Shown: piece after piece, positions 42,049-49,658 of the stretch | Numbering within the stretch: the stretch's first letter is position 1 | Layout of the letters: each line of letters begins with the position of its first letter | Origin: Anaerobacillus alkaliphilus | Lineage (GTDB): Bacteria > Bacillota > Bacilli > Bacillales > Anaerobacillaceae | DNA length: 64,000 bases | Direction of reading: 5' to 3' | NCBI RefSeq assembly: GCF_004116265.1 | Contig: NZ_QOUX01000001.1 | Coordinates: 372,001 to 436,000, forward strand | Notes under the pieces: model-generated | Told to the model about the DNA's origin: nothing | Databases searched by the model: none | The model's input: the letters and a program-made list of their open reading frames with translations, nothing else | Position numbers and translations under genes: made by a program

Positions 42049-42312
42049 TTAATGTTGATCAATTAACAGTATGCGGCCGTTTTGGTAGTCTATTTTCAAC
42101 CGTTGAATATGGGGTAGGACATCGTCGTAAAAATAGAATTGTATATCATCTTTTATAATTAAGTTATCACAATTTTGATACTCATCCAGAGTAATTTTAA
42201 ATTTTGAACAACCTCAAGTGCTTTTTTCATTGTAGCCAATCCTAAATCCAGGCTTTTTTCTTTTTAGGATGAGTTGTTTTAGAAATAATGCACCTGGTTC
42301 GGTAATGTTCAT
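42049..42312 (-). CDS. HesB/IscA-like small protein with one in-frame TGA (candidate selenoprotein, or nonsense pseudogene)
   Basis: On the minus strand an ATG with GAGGTG 6 nt upstream opens an 88-codon frame ending in TAA, broken only at codon 33 by TGA (42214-42216). The conceptual product starts MNITEPGALFLKQLIL, and around the TGA reads NEKST-[TGA]-GCSKFKITLDE, then NLIIKDDIQFYFYDDVLPHI and LKIDYQNGRILLID. This follows the compact HesB-like fold; in known HesB-like selenoproteins Sec sits at this very place (U-G-G-P...LALDE). A hairpin fitting a loose bacterial SECIS follows. If Sec is not made, this is a pseudogene with one stop. I recognise the family at moderate confidence; the recoding is a hypothesis. 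Confidence 0.55.
42179..42213 (-). promoter_or_regulatory. Candidate bacterial SECIS hairpin after the in-frame TGA
   Basis: On the minus strand, 20 nt after the TGA, TACTC-TGGAT-GAGTA forms a 5-bp stem with a 5-nt loop whose second base is G; a lower AATTT/AAATT pairing is possible. Apical loop at 26 nt from the UGA is within the distance range described for bSECIS elements. AT-rich DNA makes chance hairpins common. Confidence 0.35.
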
Positions 42313-42401
42313 GGAAACACCTCAATTATATAGATCTTATTTTGTGGAGAATTATGGTATATTATATGTAAATTATACAAGGAAGGGGGAGGAAAAGAAA
42401 A

Positions 42402-42725
42402 GTGCAAGTAGATGTGTTATCGATTGTTTTTTCAGTAGCCATATTGACAATTATTTTTTCTCCTTTTCTCTTCCGTAAAGAAGTGCATCTTGAAGATGGC
42501 AGAGATACAAAACTATGGGTGCATTTATTTTCATCCAAGTGGTTTGGGGCTACCTTTGTATTTGTATTGTTATTTGGTAATTATAGTGAATTTACTTTTT
42601 TGTTTGTTATGAACAAACTTGCGAGTACGTTAGTTGTGGCATTTTTCATTTCCGTGATCGGAAATTCAAAACTACTATTTAATAGAAAAAACTCGACAAC
42701 AAAGACAAAAAACGCTCAAATCTGA
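42402..42725 (+). CDS. Hypothetical small membrane protein
   Basis: 107 aa, GTG start behind GGGGGAGG. Three hydrophobic helices (about 6-22, 48-66, 74-92) and a basic Thr/Lys-rich C-terminus (NRKNSTTKTKNAQ). No family recognised. Divergent from the HesB-like frame and convergent with the 69-aa protein; its stop lies within the terminator stem. Confidence 0.65.
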   Translation: MQVDVLSIVFSVAILTIIFSPFLFRKEVHLEDGRDTKLWVHLFSSKWFGATFVFVLLFGNYSEFTFLFVMNKLASTLVVAFFISVIGNSKLLFNRKNSTTKTKNAQI

Positions 42726-42736
42726 GCGTTTTTACT
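42707..42736. terminator. Bidirectional terminator
   Basis: Stem aaaacgctca / tgagcgtttt around a 4-nt loop, flanked by A-run and T-run; serves 42402-42725 and the minus-strand gene ending at 42740. Confidence 0.82.
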
Positions 42737-42739
42737 GTC

Positions 42740-42949
42740 TTATTTGTAAGTTCCAGCTTTTGTTTTGCTTACTAAACCATTTTCAACAAAACGTTCGAGA
42801 ATTTTTTTAATACCAAGAGTATTCTTAGAAGTATCATGTAGTTGTGGATTAGCTGCTTTTAAGCTTTTAGCAGCGTCTTCAAAGGAAATTGCTTTTTCTG
42901 CGTTTCTAACGATTTTCAGTAACTGGTTTGCGTACGTTTTTTTAGCCAT
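42740..42949 (-). CDS. Small basic protein, possible winged-helix fold
   Basis: 69 aa: AKKTYANQLLKIVRNAEKAI, then ILERFVENGLVSKTKAGTYK. The helix pattern with a final beta-hairpin-like GLVSKTKAGTY resembles a winged helix, but no family is recognised. RBS GGGTGTTG upstream and a terminator downstream support a real gene. Confidence 0.65.
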   Translation of the reverse strand: MAKKTYANQLLKIVRNAEKAISFEDAAKSLKAANPQLHDTSKNTLGIKKILERFVENGLVSKTKAGTYK

Positions 42950-42986
42950 TTTTTCAACACCCTTCTTTTAGATTTTCAATGAAAGT

Positions 42987-43202
42987 TTATAGAGAAGGGT
43001 TTTCCCATTCGGAGTACGAACCGGTCCCATTACAATTATAACACTTATAGTCAAAAGATGGCATATAAATGTAGGCATTGGCTACTGTGGCGTGATATCC
43101 TTTGCCACGACAATCTGGACAAATACCTTGTTCCTTCATCTTTTCTACTTTCTTATCGTAATTTGCTTTATGCCAATCAAAAAAATGGTCGAGAAGTTTC
43201 AT
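42987..43202 (-). CDS. Small DnaJ-type zinc-finger protein
   Basis: 71 aa from ATG 43202 (GGAGTG upstream; GTG codons 6-9 nt earlier overlap that site). Two CxxCxGxG motifs, CPDCRGKG and CYNCNGTG, are spaced as in one DnaJ cysteine-rich zinc centre, so one Zn ion is probably bound. No J-domain. Likely a small metal-binding or chaperone-like accessory protein; function unknown. Confidence 0.75.
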   Translation of the reverse strand: MKLLDHFFDWHKANYDKKVEKMKEQGICPDCRGKGYHATVANAYIYMPSFDYKCYNCNGTGSYSEWENPSL

Positions 43203-43339
43203 TTGCACCACTCCATAAATTAGTCGTCTTAGTATGTGGACTTATTGGTATATTATTCATATTTTTTTGAGAAGTGTAAATAAAGGTCAGTTTTGTCCGA
43301 AACATTAAATGGCTAATCCAATTTCCTAATTATATGTAT

Positions 43340-43383
43340 AATGGTTATAAATGGGTGTTTAGTTACACCCATTTATAACCATT
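43340..43383. promoter_or_regulatory. 19-bp perfect inverted repeat, likely enhancer (UAS) of the sigma-54 operon
   Basis: Arms 43340-43358 and 43365-43383 (gttataaatgggtgt core) are perfectly complementary around a 6-nt loop. It is not followed by a T-run typical of a terminator, no plus-strand gene precedes it, and its centre lies about 118 bp before the transcription start expected from the -24/-12 promoter, a normal enhancer distance. The likely binder is the activator encoded at 49651. Confidence 0.6.
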
Positions 43384-43451
43384 ATTTTTATTTGGGTAAT
43401 CTCCTTATTGAAAAGAACTCACTATCACAACATTTTTCAGAAAATTTAAAA

Positions 43452-43469
43452 TTGGCATGATTTTTGCTT
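43452..43469 (+). promoter_or_regulatory. Sigma-54 (SigL) -24/-12 promoter of the isoaspartyl-peptide operon
   Basis: TTGGCATGATTTTTGCTT: the GG (43454-43455) and GC (43466-43467) are 12 bp apart and match TGGCAC-N5-TTGC in all key positions. It lies 45 bp before the substrate-binding protein gene, and a sigma-54 activator is encoded in the same operon. Confidence 0.82.
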
Positions 43470-43513
43470 ATATAAAAGTGAAGTCATACATTTTTTAAAA
43501 AGGGGAGATTACA

Positions 43514-45130
43514 ATGAAATCAGTTCGTTTATTTAGCTTCGCAATTATGTTTGTGTTGTTGCTTATCGTAGGAGCATGTAGTAGTGATAAGCCTGCAACT
43601 ACAGAAGAACCAACGGAAACGAAAGAACCTGTAACAGAAAACAAGGAACCAGTTCAACAAGAGCCAACGCTAAAACCGTTAGTCGTAGCGATTGAGGCAG
43701 AACCGACTTCATTGGATCCGCATAACGCCACTGATACGAATTCAGCAACCGTTCAAAGTGTTTTGTTAGAAGGACTATTAGCTTTTGATGAGAATATGAA
43801 CTTAGTGAAAGTATTAGCTACTGAGTATTCTTTTAATGAAGAGGCGACAGAAATAACGTTCCAGCTAAGAGAAGGGGTAACATTCCATGATGGTACAGCT
43901 TTTAACGCCGAAGTAGTAAAAGTAAATTTAGACTTTGTTCGTAATCGCGATAATGGAATGGCACGTGCGAGCTTTTTCTCATTTATTGATGAGGTTGTTG
44001 TAAATAATGATTACAGTGTCACTGTTCGTTCGAAAGAAGCAAACTCTGCAATGGCTTCTTATCTAGCTCATAGTGCTGCTGCATTTAAATCAGTAGATGA
44101 AATTAATAAGAAAATTGATAACCCGGAATATAATGCAGATCGTAATCCAATTGGAACTGGTCCATTCAAATTTTTAGAGTGGAGAGATAGTGCTCATGTA
44201 AAAGTCGTTCCATTTGACAACTACTGGAACGAGGATGGAAAAGCAAAAGTTGAAAATATTACTTTTAAGCCAGTAGTAGAGGCAAGTACACGAGTAAATA
44301 TGCTTAAAACAGGAGAGGTTGACATTGTCTTCCCGTTACCAACGTTAAGCGCTGATGAGTTAGAAGCAGATGCAAATATTGATGTCTTTACTGGTTCGTC
44401 TACTGAGACATTTTACATCGGTATGAATGTAAGTTTGGATAAATACAAAGATGTTCGTGTAAGAAAAGCGATGAACCATGCGGTTAATAAGGATTCGTTA
44501 ATTGCCTTAGTTTTAGATGGGTATGGGCAAGTGTTAGATTCTGCAATTGCTCCAGCTGTCTATGGTTATGCTCAGCAACCGATCTATGAATATGATCAGG
44601 GTAAAGCGAAGGAGTTATTAGCTGAAGCTGGTCAAGAAGGCGGTTTTGATGCAGTGTTATGGACACGTAACTCGACAGAATTCTTAACTGTTGCTGAAAA
44701 TGTAGCGATCCAGTTAGGGGCGATTGGGATTAACGTAGATGTTCAAGCTTATGAAACTGGAACTCTATTCGATATGTTAGATGCCGGTGATGGAACCGAT
44801 TTATTTATTGGTAGATGGTCTCCGGGAACTGGAGAAGCGGATTGGGGCTTACGACCAAACTTTGCGTCTGACCGTATTCCACCTAACTATAACAATGCTG
44901 GCTACTATATTAATGAAGATTTAGATCAATTATTCAACCAAGCATTACAATCACCAGACCCTGACGAGACGTTACGAATTTATGCAGAGGCTCAAAAGGT
45001 GATTTATGATGATGCTCCTTGGGTGTTCTTATATGTACCAGACACAATTATCGCTAAGAGAAACGAGTTAAAAGGCATTACGGTTAGAGCAACTGGTGCA
45101 GTCGTATTAACGGGTGCTTGGAAAGAGTAA
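43514..45130 (+). CDS. Peptide ABC transporter substrate-binding lipoprotein (SBP family 5)
   Basis: 538 aa. Lipoprotein signal with lipobox VGAC (Cys at about 22), a Thr/Glu/Pro-rich linker, then the DppA/OppA/GsiB-type fold: EAEPTSLDPHNATDTNS, ITFQLREGVTFHDGTAFNAE, NPIGTGPFKFLEWRD and RVRKAMNHAVNKDSL. Captures peptides outside the membrane. First gene behind the sigma-54 promoter and part of a complete importer whose operon ends with isoaspartyl dipeptidase, so isoaspartyl (beta-aspartyl) peptides are the likely ligand. Confidence 0.93.
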   Translation: MKSVRLFSFAIMFVLLLIVGACSSDKPATTEEPTETKEPVTENKEPVQQEPTLKPLVVAIEAEPTSLDPHNATDTNSATVQSVLLEGLLAFDENMNLVKVLATEYSFNEEATEITFQLREGVTFHDGTAFNAEVVKVNLDFVRNRDNGMARASFFSFIDEVVVNNDYSVTVRSKEANSAMASYLAHSAAAFKSVDEINKKIDNPEYNADRNPIGTGPFKFLEWRDSAHVKVVPFDNYWNEDGKAKVENITFKPVVEASTRVNMLKTGEVDIVFPLPTLSADELEADANIDVFTGSSTETFYIGMNVSLDKYKDVRVRKAMNHAVNKDSLIALVLDGYGQVLDSAIAPAVYGYAQQPIYEYDQGKAKELLAEAGQEGGFDAVLWTRNSTEFLTVAENVAIQLGAIGINVDVQAYETGTLFDMLDAGDGTDLFIGRWSPGTGEADWGLRPNFASDRIPPNYNNAGYYINEDLDQLFNQALQSPDPDETLRIYAEAQKVIYDDAPWVFLYVPDTIIAKRNELKGITVRATGAVVLTGAWKE

Positions 45131-45195
45131 AACAATATAGGTGGCTACAGTAATCCGGTGTAGTCACCTTCTCATAAAGAAATGAGGTGAAGTTC

Positions 45196-46119
45196 ATGTT
45201 TTCATATATTCTGAGAAGGCTAGTAGGCATGCTTCCAATTTTGCTAATCGTTTCTATTATTGCCTTTCTATTTGTTCATTTAACACCTGGTGATCCAATT
45301 CGAATTATGTACGGTGCGGAAATAGACCAACAAACCTATGAACAGTTTCGTGAACGGGAAGGATTTAATGATCCTTTACCAGTGCAGTATTTTCGCTATA
45401 TGTCCAATATATTGACCAAAGCAGATTTCGGTACTTCTTATCGTACTAGATCGGATGTTTCAAGTGAGATTGTGCGCAGGTTCGGTTATACATTAACTTT
45501 GACCTTGTTAAGTATGTTTTGGGCGATCGTGATTGGTATGTTCATTGGAATCGTATCCGCAGTTAAAAGAAACTCTGTGTGGGACCGTCTAGGAATGGTT
45601 TCCTCAATTACAGCGTTAAGTGTCCCTGAATTTTGGTTTGGCTTGATGCTCATGCAATTATTTGCTGTGCAGTTAGGATGGTTACCTACAAGTGGAAGCG
45701 GGACTTTGAAACATTTAATCTTACCTTCTTTAACCTTAGGACTAGGTGTGGCGGCGATCATTGCCAGGTTTACTCGTTCGAGTGTGTTAGAAGTTTTACG
45801 AGAAGATTATGTCCGAACAGCGAGGGCAAAAGGGCAAAAAGAAACAACGATTTTGTTACGGCATGTTTTAAAAAATGCGTTAATTCCTGTTGTTACGATG
45901 ACTGGTCTCCAGTTTGGTTTTTTAATTGGTGGTGCAGTTGTAGTTGAGCAGGTGTTTTCATGGCCTGGCCTTGGTGCCTACTTAATTGACTCAATCCTGA
46001 GTCGTGATTACCCAGTCATACAAGCACTAATACTATTATTCTCTGTTCAATTTTTAATTGTTAATTTACTAGTCGATATTAGCTATGCTTATTTAAATCC
46101 ACAAATAAGGTATGAATAG
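45196..46119 (+). CDS. Peptide ABC transporter permease (DppB-like)
   Basis: 307 aa from ATG 45196, 6 nt after GAGGTG; the GTG at 45187 lies in the site. Six membrane segments; the OppB/DppB N-terminal FVHLTPGDPIRIMYG and the cytosolic EAA loop ARAKGQKETTILLRHVLKNA are clear. It lies 65 bp after the binding-protein stop and 14 bp before the second permease. Confidence 0.94.
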   Translation: MFSYILRRLVGMLPILLIVSIIAFLFVHLTPGDPIRIMYGAEIDQQTYEQFREREGFNDPLPVQYFRYMSNILTKADFGTSYRTRSDVSSEIVRRFGYTLTLTLLSMFWAIVIGMFIGIVSAVKRNSVWDRLGMVSSITALSVPEFWFGLMLMQLFAVQLGWLPTSGSGTLKHLILPSLTLGLGVAAIIARFTRSSVLEVLREDYVRTARAKGQKETTILLRHVLKNALIPVVTMTGLQFGFLIGGAVVVEQVFSWPGLGAYLIDSILSRDYPVIQALILLFSVQFLIVNLLVDISYAYLNPQIRYE

Positions 46120-46133
46120 AAAGGAGAGTTAGC

Positions 46134-47675
46134 ATGTTTCCTCATCAGCAAAACCATTACTCTCCTTTTCGCGCGTTTATAACCAAATTTTTAAAGCAGC
46201 GAGTAGCAGTTGTCTCAATGGGGGTTGTGATTCTTATTCTCTTATTCGGGTTTTTAGGGCCTATGTTTGCTCCTTATGATCCGCAACGACCTGTAACCGA
46301 GCAATATGCTGCAAAGGGGATTGAAATTGAAAGTGTAACTAGTTCGAGTGTCGGGCTACAAGGCCTGTTAAGCGATGGAACAATCATTGACGGTAGCCAG
46401 CTTGAGCGACTCTCGTTTGAAAGTGAAAATCAACGGGTTGCCGCTGCGAGGGTTTCAGAAGCAGGAATGATGGTTAGTGCATACCGTCAAGGAAGTACAA
46501 TCATCACAATCAAGAGTGGGGAAGTAAGTTCGATCGTAAAAGCAGATGTTTCGTCAAACGAAGTAGACGATCCTTTCCCTTCCTATATTTTTGTAGAGCC
46601 TATAAAAGAGGAAATGAACGTTGGAGCACGAATTCAATTACAACCAAAGCTTATCATTAGTGATGGAAAAACATTAGAAACAAAGGAACAGATCGATAGT
46701 TTCCTAGAGGAGTATGGAGGCGAGGCAGAGACGAAGGACGATGGATTTGGTCGACCTGCGACTGAACCAGATAGCGTACTTCAATTTCAGTCACTACATG
46801 AGGATGTTGCCAGTGTAGATGAGCATGGTTTTGTCACCATTCTCAGTGAGGGTGAGGGGTTGATCAAGATTTCTGTGGCAGGCGTGACGGCAGTCATTCC
46901 AGTTGGACAGTTTACATCCTCACAACCAGTGGTAACGGCAATTATCCCTAGCGATTCTGTCATTGCCCTAACAGATATCTACAAACATCAAGCCCCATCT
47001 AGCTTACACCTTTTTGGAACTGACCATCAAAACCGAGATATTCTTAGTAGGATTATGTACGGTACAAAGCAAACATTGTTAATTGGCTTTGTGTCAGTGG
47101 CAATTGGTGCATTTGTAGGAACCATTCTCGGTCTTCTAGCCGGTTATTACGGGCGCTGGGTTGACTCCTTGTTAACGAGATTTACCGATATTTTACTAGC
47201 GTTTCCTGGAATTTTACTAGCGATTGCCGTCATCGCGTTACTTGGTGCAGGATTAGTAAATATCATTGTTGCTGTTGCCGTCTTTACGATACCAATCTTT
47301 ATACGAATTGTTCGAGCAAGTACGCTAGCATTAAAAGAAAAAACGTATGTTGAGGCAGCCAAGTCGATTGGTGTGAAAGATCATACGATCATTTTGCGTC
47401 ACATTTTTCCAGGGACATTATCTGTCGTTATGGTGTACTTAACAATGCGTGTCGGAACTGCCATTCTTATTGGTGCAGCACTAAGCTTTTTAGGTCTCGG
47501 TGGTGACATCACAGCACCTGAATGGGGGGCAATGCTTAGCTCAGCAAAAGATAATAGTCGTAACTTATTCCATCCAACGTTTTTCCCAGGCTTAGCCATT
47601 GTGATTACAGTCCTTAGCTTTAACTTGCTTGGTGATGGACTTAGAGACGCGTTAGATCCAAAACTAAAAGAATAG
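46134..47675 (+). CDS. Peptide ABC transporter permease (DppC-like) with large extracytoplasmic Ig-like insertion
   Basis: 513 aa, against about 300 for DppC. Membrane helix 1 (24-45) and the usual APYDPQ motif are followed, instead of directly by the HLFGTDHQNRDILSR block, by about 235 extra residues (55-290); that block only comes at 292-306. The insertion is Ser/Val/Glu-rich and contains BIG2-like beta-sandwich signatures such as VASVDEHGFVTILSEGEG and SAYRQGSTIITIKSGE. The permease core then continues normally with five helices and the EAA loop EAAKSIGVKDHTIILRHIFPG. The reading frame is intact and no frameshift is needed. The domain should lie outside the membrane, facing the binding protein. 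Confidence 0.92.
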   Translation: MFPHQQNHYSPFRAFITKFLKQRVAVVSMGVVILILLFGFLGPMFAPYDPQRPVTEQYAAKGIEIESVTSSSVGLQGLLSDGTIIDGSQLERLSFESENQRVAAARVSEAGMMVSAYRQGSTIITIKSGEVSSIVKADVSSNEVDDPFPSYIFVEPIKEEMNVGARIQLQPKLIISDGKTLETKEQIDSFLEEYGGEAETKDDGFGRPATEPDSVLQFQSLHEDVASVDEHGFVTILSEGEGLIKISVAGVTAVIPVGQFTSSQPVVTAIIPSDSVIALTDIYKHQAPSSLHLFGTDHQNRDILSRIMYGTKQTLLIGFVSVAIGAFVGTILGLLAGYYGRWVDSLLTRFTDILLAFPGILLAIAVIALLGAGLVNIIVAVAVFTIPIFIRIVRASTLALKEKTYVEAAKSIGVKDHTIILRHIFPGTLSVVMVYLTMRVGTAILIGAALSFLGLGGDITAPEWGAMLSSAKDNSRNLFHPTFFPGLAIVITVLSFNLLGDGLRDALDPKLKE

Positions 47676-47686
47676 GAGTGTTAGGG

Positions 47687-48688
47687 ATGGAAGAGAAGAT
47701 CTTAAACGTAGAAAATTTAAAAATCAATTTCCGAACGGACGGCAAGGAATTCACCGTTGTCAATAACATCTCCTTTTTTATAAAAGCTGGCGAAACCTTA
47801 GGCGTTGTAGGGGAGTCAGGTTGTGGAAAAAGTGTAACAGCTCTATCAATCATGAAGCTGCTCGCTACTCCGCCGGGAATTTATGCTGGAGGAGAAATTA
47901 CTTACTTGGGTGAAAATATTTTAGTTAAAAAAGAAAGGGAGATGCGAAGGTTACGAGGAAATGAAATATCGATGATTTTCCAAGAGCCTATGACATCCCT
48001 AAATCCAGTTATTACAGTTGGGGATCAAATTGATGAAGTTCTTCTTCTTCATAATAAAATTTCAAAAGCACAAGCCCAAGAAAAGTCTATTAATATGTTA
48101 AAACTAGTAGGGATCCCAAGGCCAGAGGAGATTTACAATAGCTATGCTTATGAGCTTTCTGGCGGGATGAGGCAAAGAGTGATGATTGCGATAGGTCTTG
48201 CCTGCCAGCCGAGGCTCTTAATTGCAGATGAACCTACAACAGCATTAGATGTAACCATTCAGGCGCAAATCTTAGATTTAATGAGAGATTTAAAGGAACG
48301 AACAAATACAGCAATTATGTTTATTACGCACGACTTAGGTGTTGTGGCAGAGATGTGTGATCGAGTCATTGTGATGTACTCTGGTGAAATTGTCGAAGAA
48401 GCGGATGTATTAACTCTTTTTAAAGACCCGAAGCATCCTTATACGAAAGGGTTACTAGAGTCAATTCCTAAATTAGGGGACAGAAAGAAACGGTTAAAAC
48501 CTATTCCAGGTCAGGTGCCAGCCCCTGGTTCGATAAAAGTTGGGTGTAAGTTTGCTGATCGCTGTCCATATGTTATGGGGGTTTGTCGGGAAGCTGACCC
48601 ACCTTTACTACAAATAACAGAAGGTCATACGAGTCGCTGTTGGCTTTATGAAAAGGAGGCGAAAGAATTTGAATACTCCATTACTTGA
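47687..48688 (+). CDS. Peptide ABC transporter ATPase (DppD-like)
   Basis: 333 aa from ATG 47687 (AGGAGTG 7 nt upstream). Walker A GESGCGKS, signature [12 protein letters not shown], Walker [13 protein letters not shown], and the C-terminal oligopeptide-transporter extension with Cys residues ([15 protein letters not shown]) that in this family can hold an iron-sulfur cluster. Powers the importer together with the next gene, with which it overlaps by 20 nt. Confidence 0.95.
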   Translation: MEEKILNVENLKINFRTDGKEFTVVNNISFFIKAGETLGVVGESGCGKSVTALSIMKLLATPPGIYAGGEITYLGENILVKKEREMRRLRGNEISMIFQEPMTSLNPVITVGDQIDEVLLLHNKISKAQAQEKSINMLKLVGIPRPEEIYNSYAYELSGGMRQRVMIAIGLACQPRLLIADEPTTALDVTIQAQILDLMRDLKERTNTAIMFITHDLGVVAEMCDRVIVMYSGEIVEEADVLTLFKDPKHPYTKGLLESIPKLGDRKKRLKPIPGQVPAPGSIKVGCKFADRCPYVMGVCREADPPLLQITEGHTSRCWLYEKEAKEFEYSIT

Positions 48689-49658
48689 GATCCGAAACTT
48701 AAAGAAACATTTTCCAATTCGCTCTGGTCTTTTAAATCGCCAGACAAAGTACGTCAAAGCTGTTGATGGAATTACGTTTTCAGTTACAGAAGGAGAGACG
48801 GTAGGTATTGTTGGTGAATCAGGGTGCGGGAAATCAACAATGGGCCGGACGCTGTTGCAACTAACTACCCCGACAGAGGGAGAAGTAATTTTTCAAGGCA
48901 AAAACTTAATCGGAGTAAGTCCAAAAGAATTACGGGAAATGCGCAAAGATATGCAAATGGTTTTTCAAGACCCTTATTCGTCTCTTAATCCTCGCTTAAA
49001 TGTGTTTGAAATCTTAAGTGAACCGTTAACGACTCATGGTGTTCGTGATAAACAAAAACGTAAGAAATTGATATCGGAAATCTTGCATGTAGTCGGTTTG
49101 AACGAAACCCAAATGTACCGTTATCCCCATGAATTTTCTGGGGGGCAACGTCAACGAATTGGGATTGCTAGAGCGTTAATCTTACAGCCAAAACTCATTG
49201 TCCTAGATGAACCAGTTTCGGCGTTAGATGTTTCGATTCAATCGCAAATTATCAATTTACTTCAAGACTTGCAGGAGGAGTTTGGCTTAACGTATCTGTT
49301 TATTTCCCATGATTTAAGTGTTGTCTATCAGCTCTGTGATAAGATCTGTGTGATGTACTTGGGGAAAATTGTTGAAATGGGCGATGTCGATCTCTTATAT
49401 GAAAATCCACGTCATCCTTATACGAAAAGTTTGCTCTCTGCCGTACCGGTCCCTGATCCTTTGCATAAAAAAGAACGGATTATTCTAAAAGGAGACGTTC
49501 CGAATCCAGCCTCACCTCCACCAGGATGTGCGTTTGCTCCTCGTTGTCCTGAAGTGATGGACATGTGCCATAAGATAAAACCTGAGTTACAGAATTGTTC
49601 AGGAGTTCAAGTAGCCTGTCATTTATATAAAGATGAGAGAGTGACAGTTCATGTATAG
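48669..49658 (+). CDS. Peptide ABC transporter ATPase (DppF-like)
   Basis: 329 aa from TTG 48669, 9 nt after AAGGAGG (48653-48659); an ATG at 48648 precedes that site and is less likely. Walker A GESGCGKS, signature FSGGQRQRIGIA, Walker B IVLDEPVSALD, and the Cys-containing tail GCAFAPRCPEVMDMC. Second motor subunit. It overlaps the regulator gene by 8 nt. Confidence 0.94.
   Translation: MNTPLLEIRNLKKHFPIRSGLLNRQTKYVKAVDGITFSVTEGETVGIVGESGCGKSTMGRTLLQLTTPTEGEVIFQGKNLIGVSPKELREMRKDMQMVFQDPYSSLNPRLNVFEILSEPLTTHGVRDKQKRKKLISEILHVVGLNETQMYRYPHEFSGGQRQRIGIARALILQPKLIVLDEPVSALDVSIQSQIINLLQDLQEEFGLTYLFISHDLSVVYQLCDKICVMYLGKIVEMGDVDLLYENPRHPYTKSLLSAVPVPDPLHKKERIILKGDVPNPASPPPGCAFAPRCPEVMDMCHKIKPELQNCSGVQVACHLYKDERVTVHV

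Noticed and set aside
43340-43383. Inverted repeat as an ordinary terminator
   Set aside because: No plus-strand gene precedes it and only a weak T-stretch follows; position relative to the sigma-54 promoter suits an enhancer site better.
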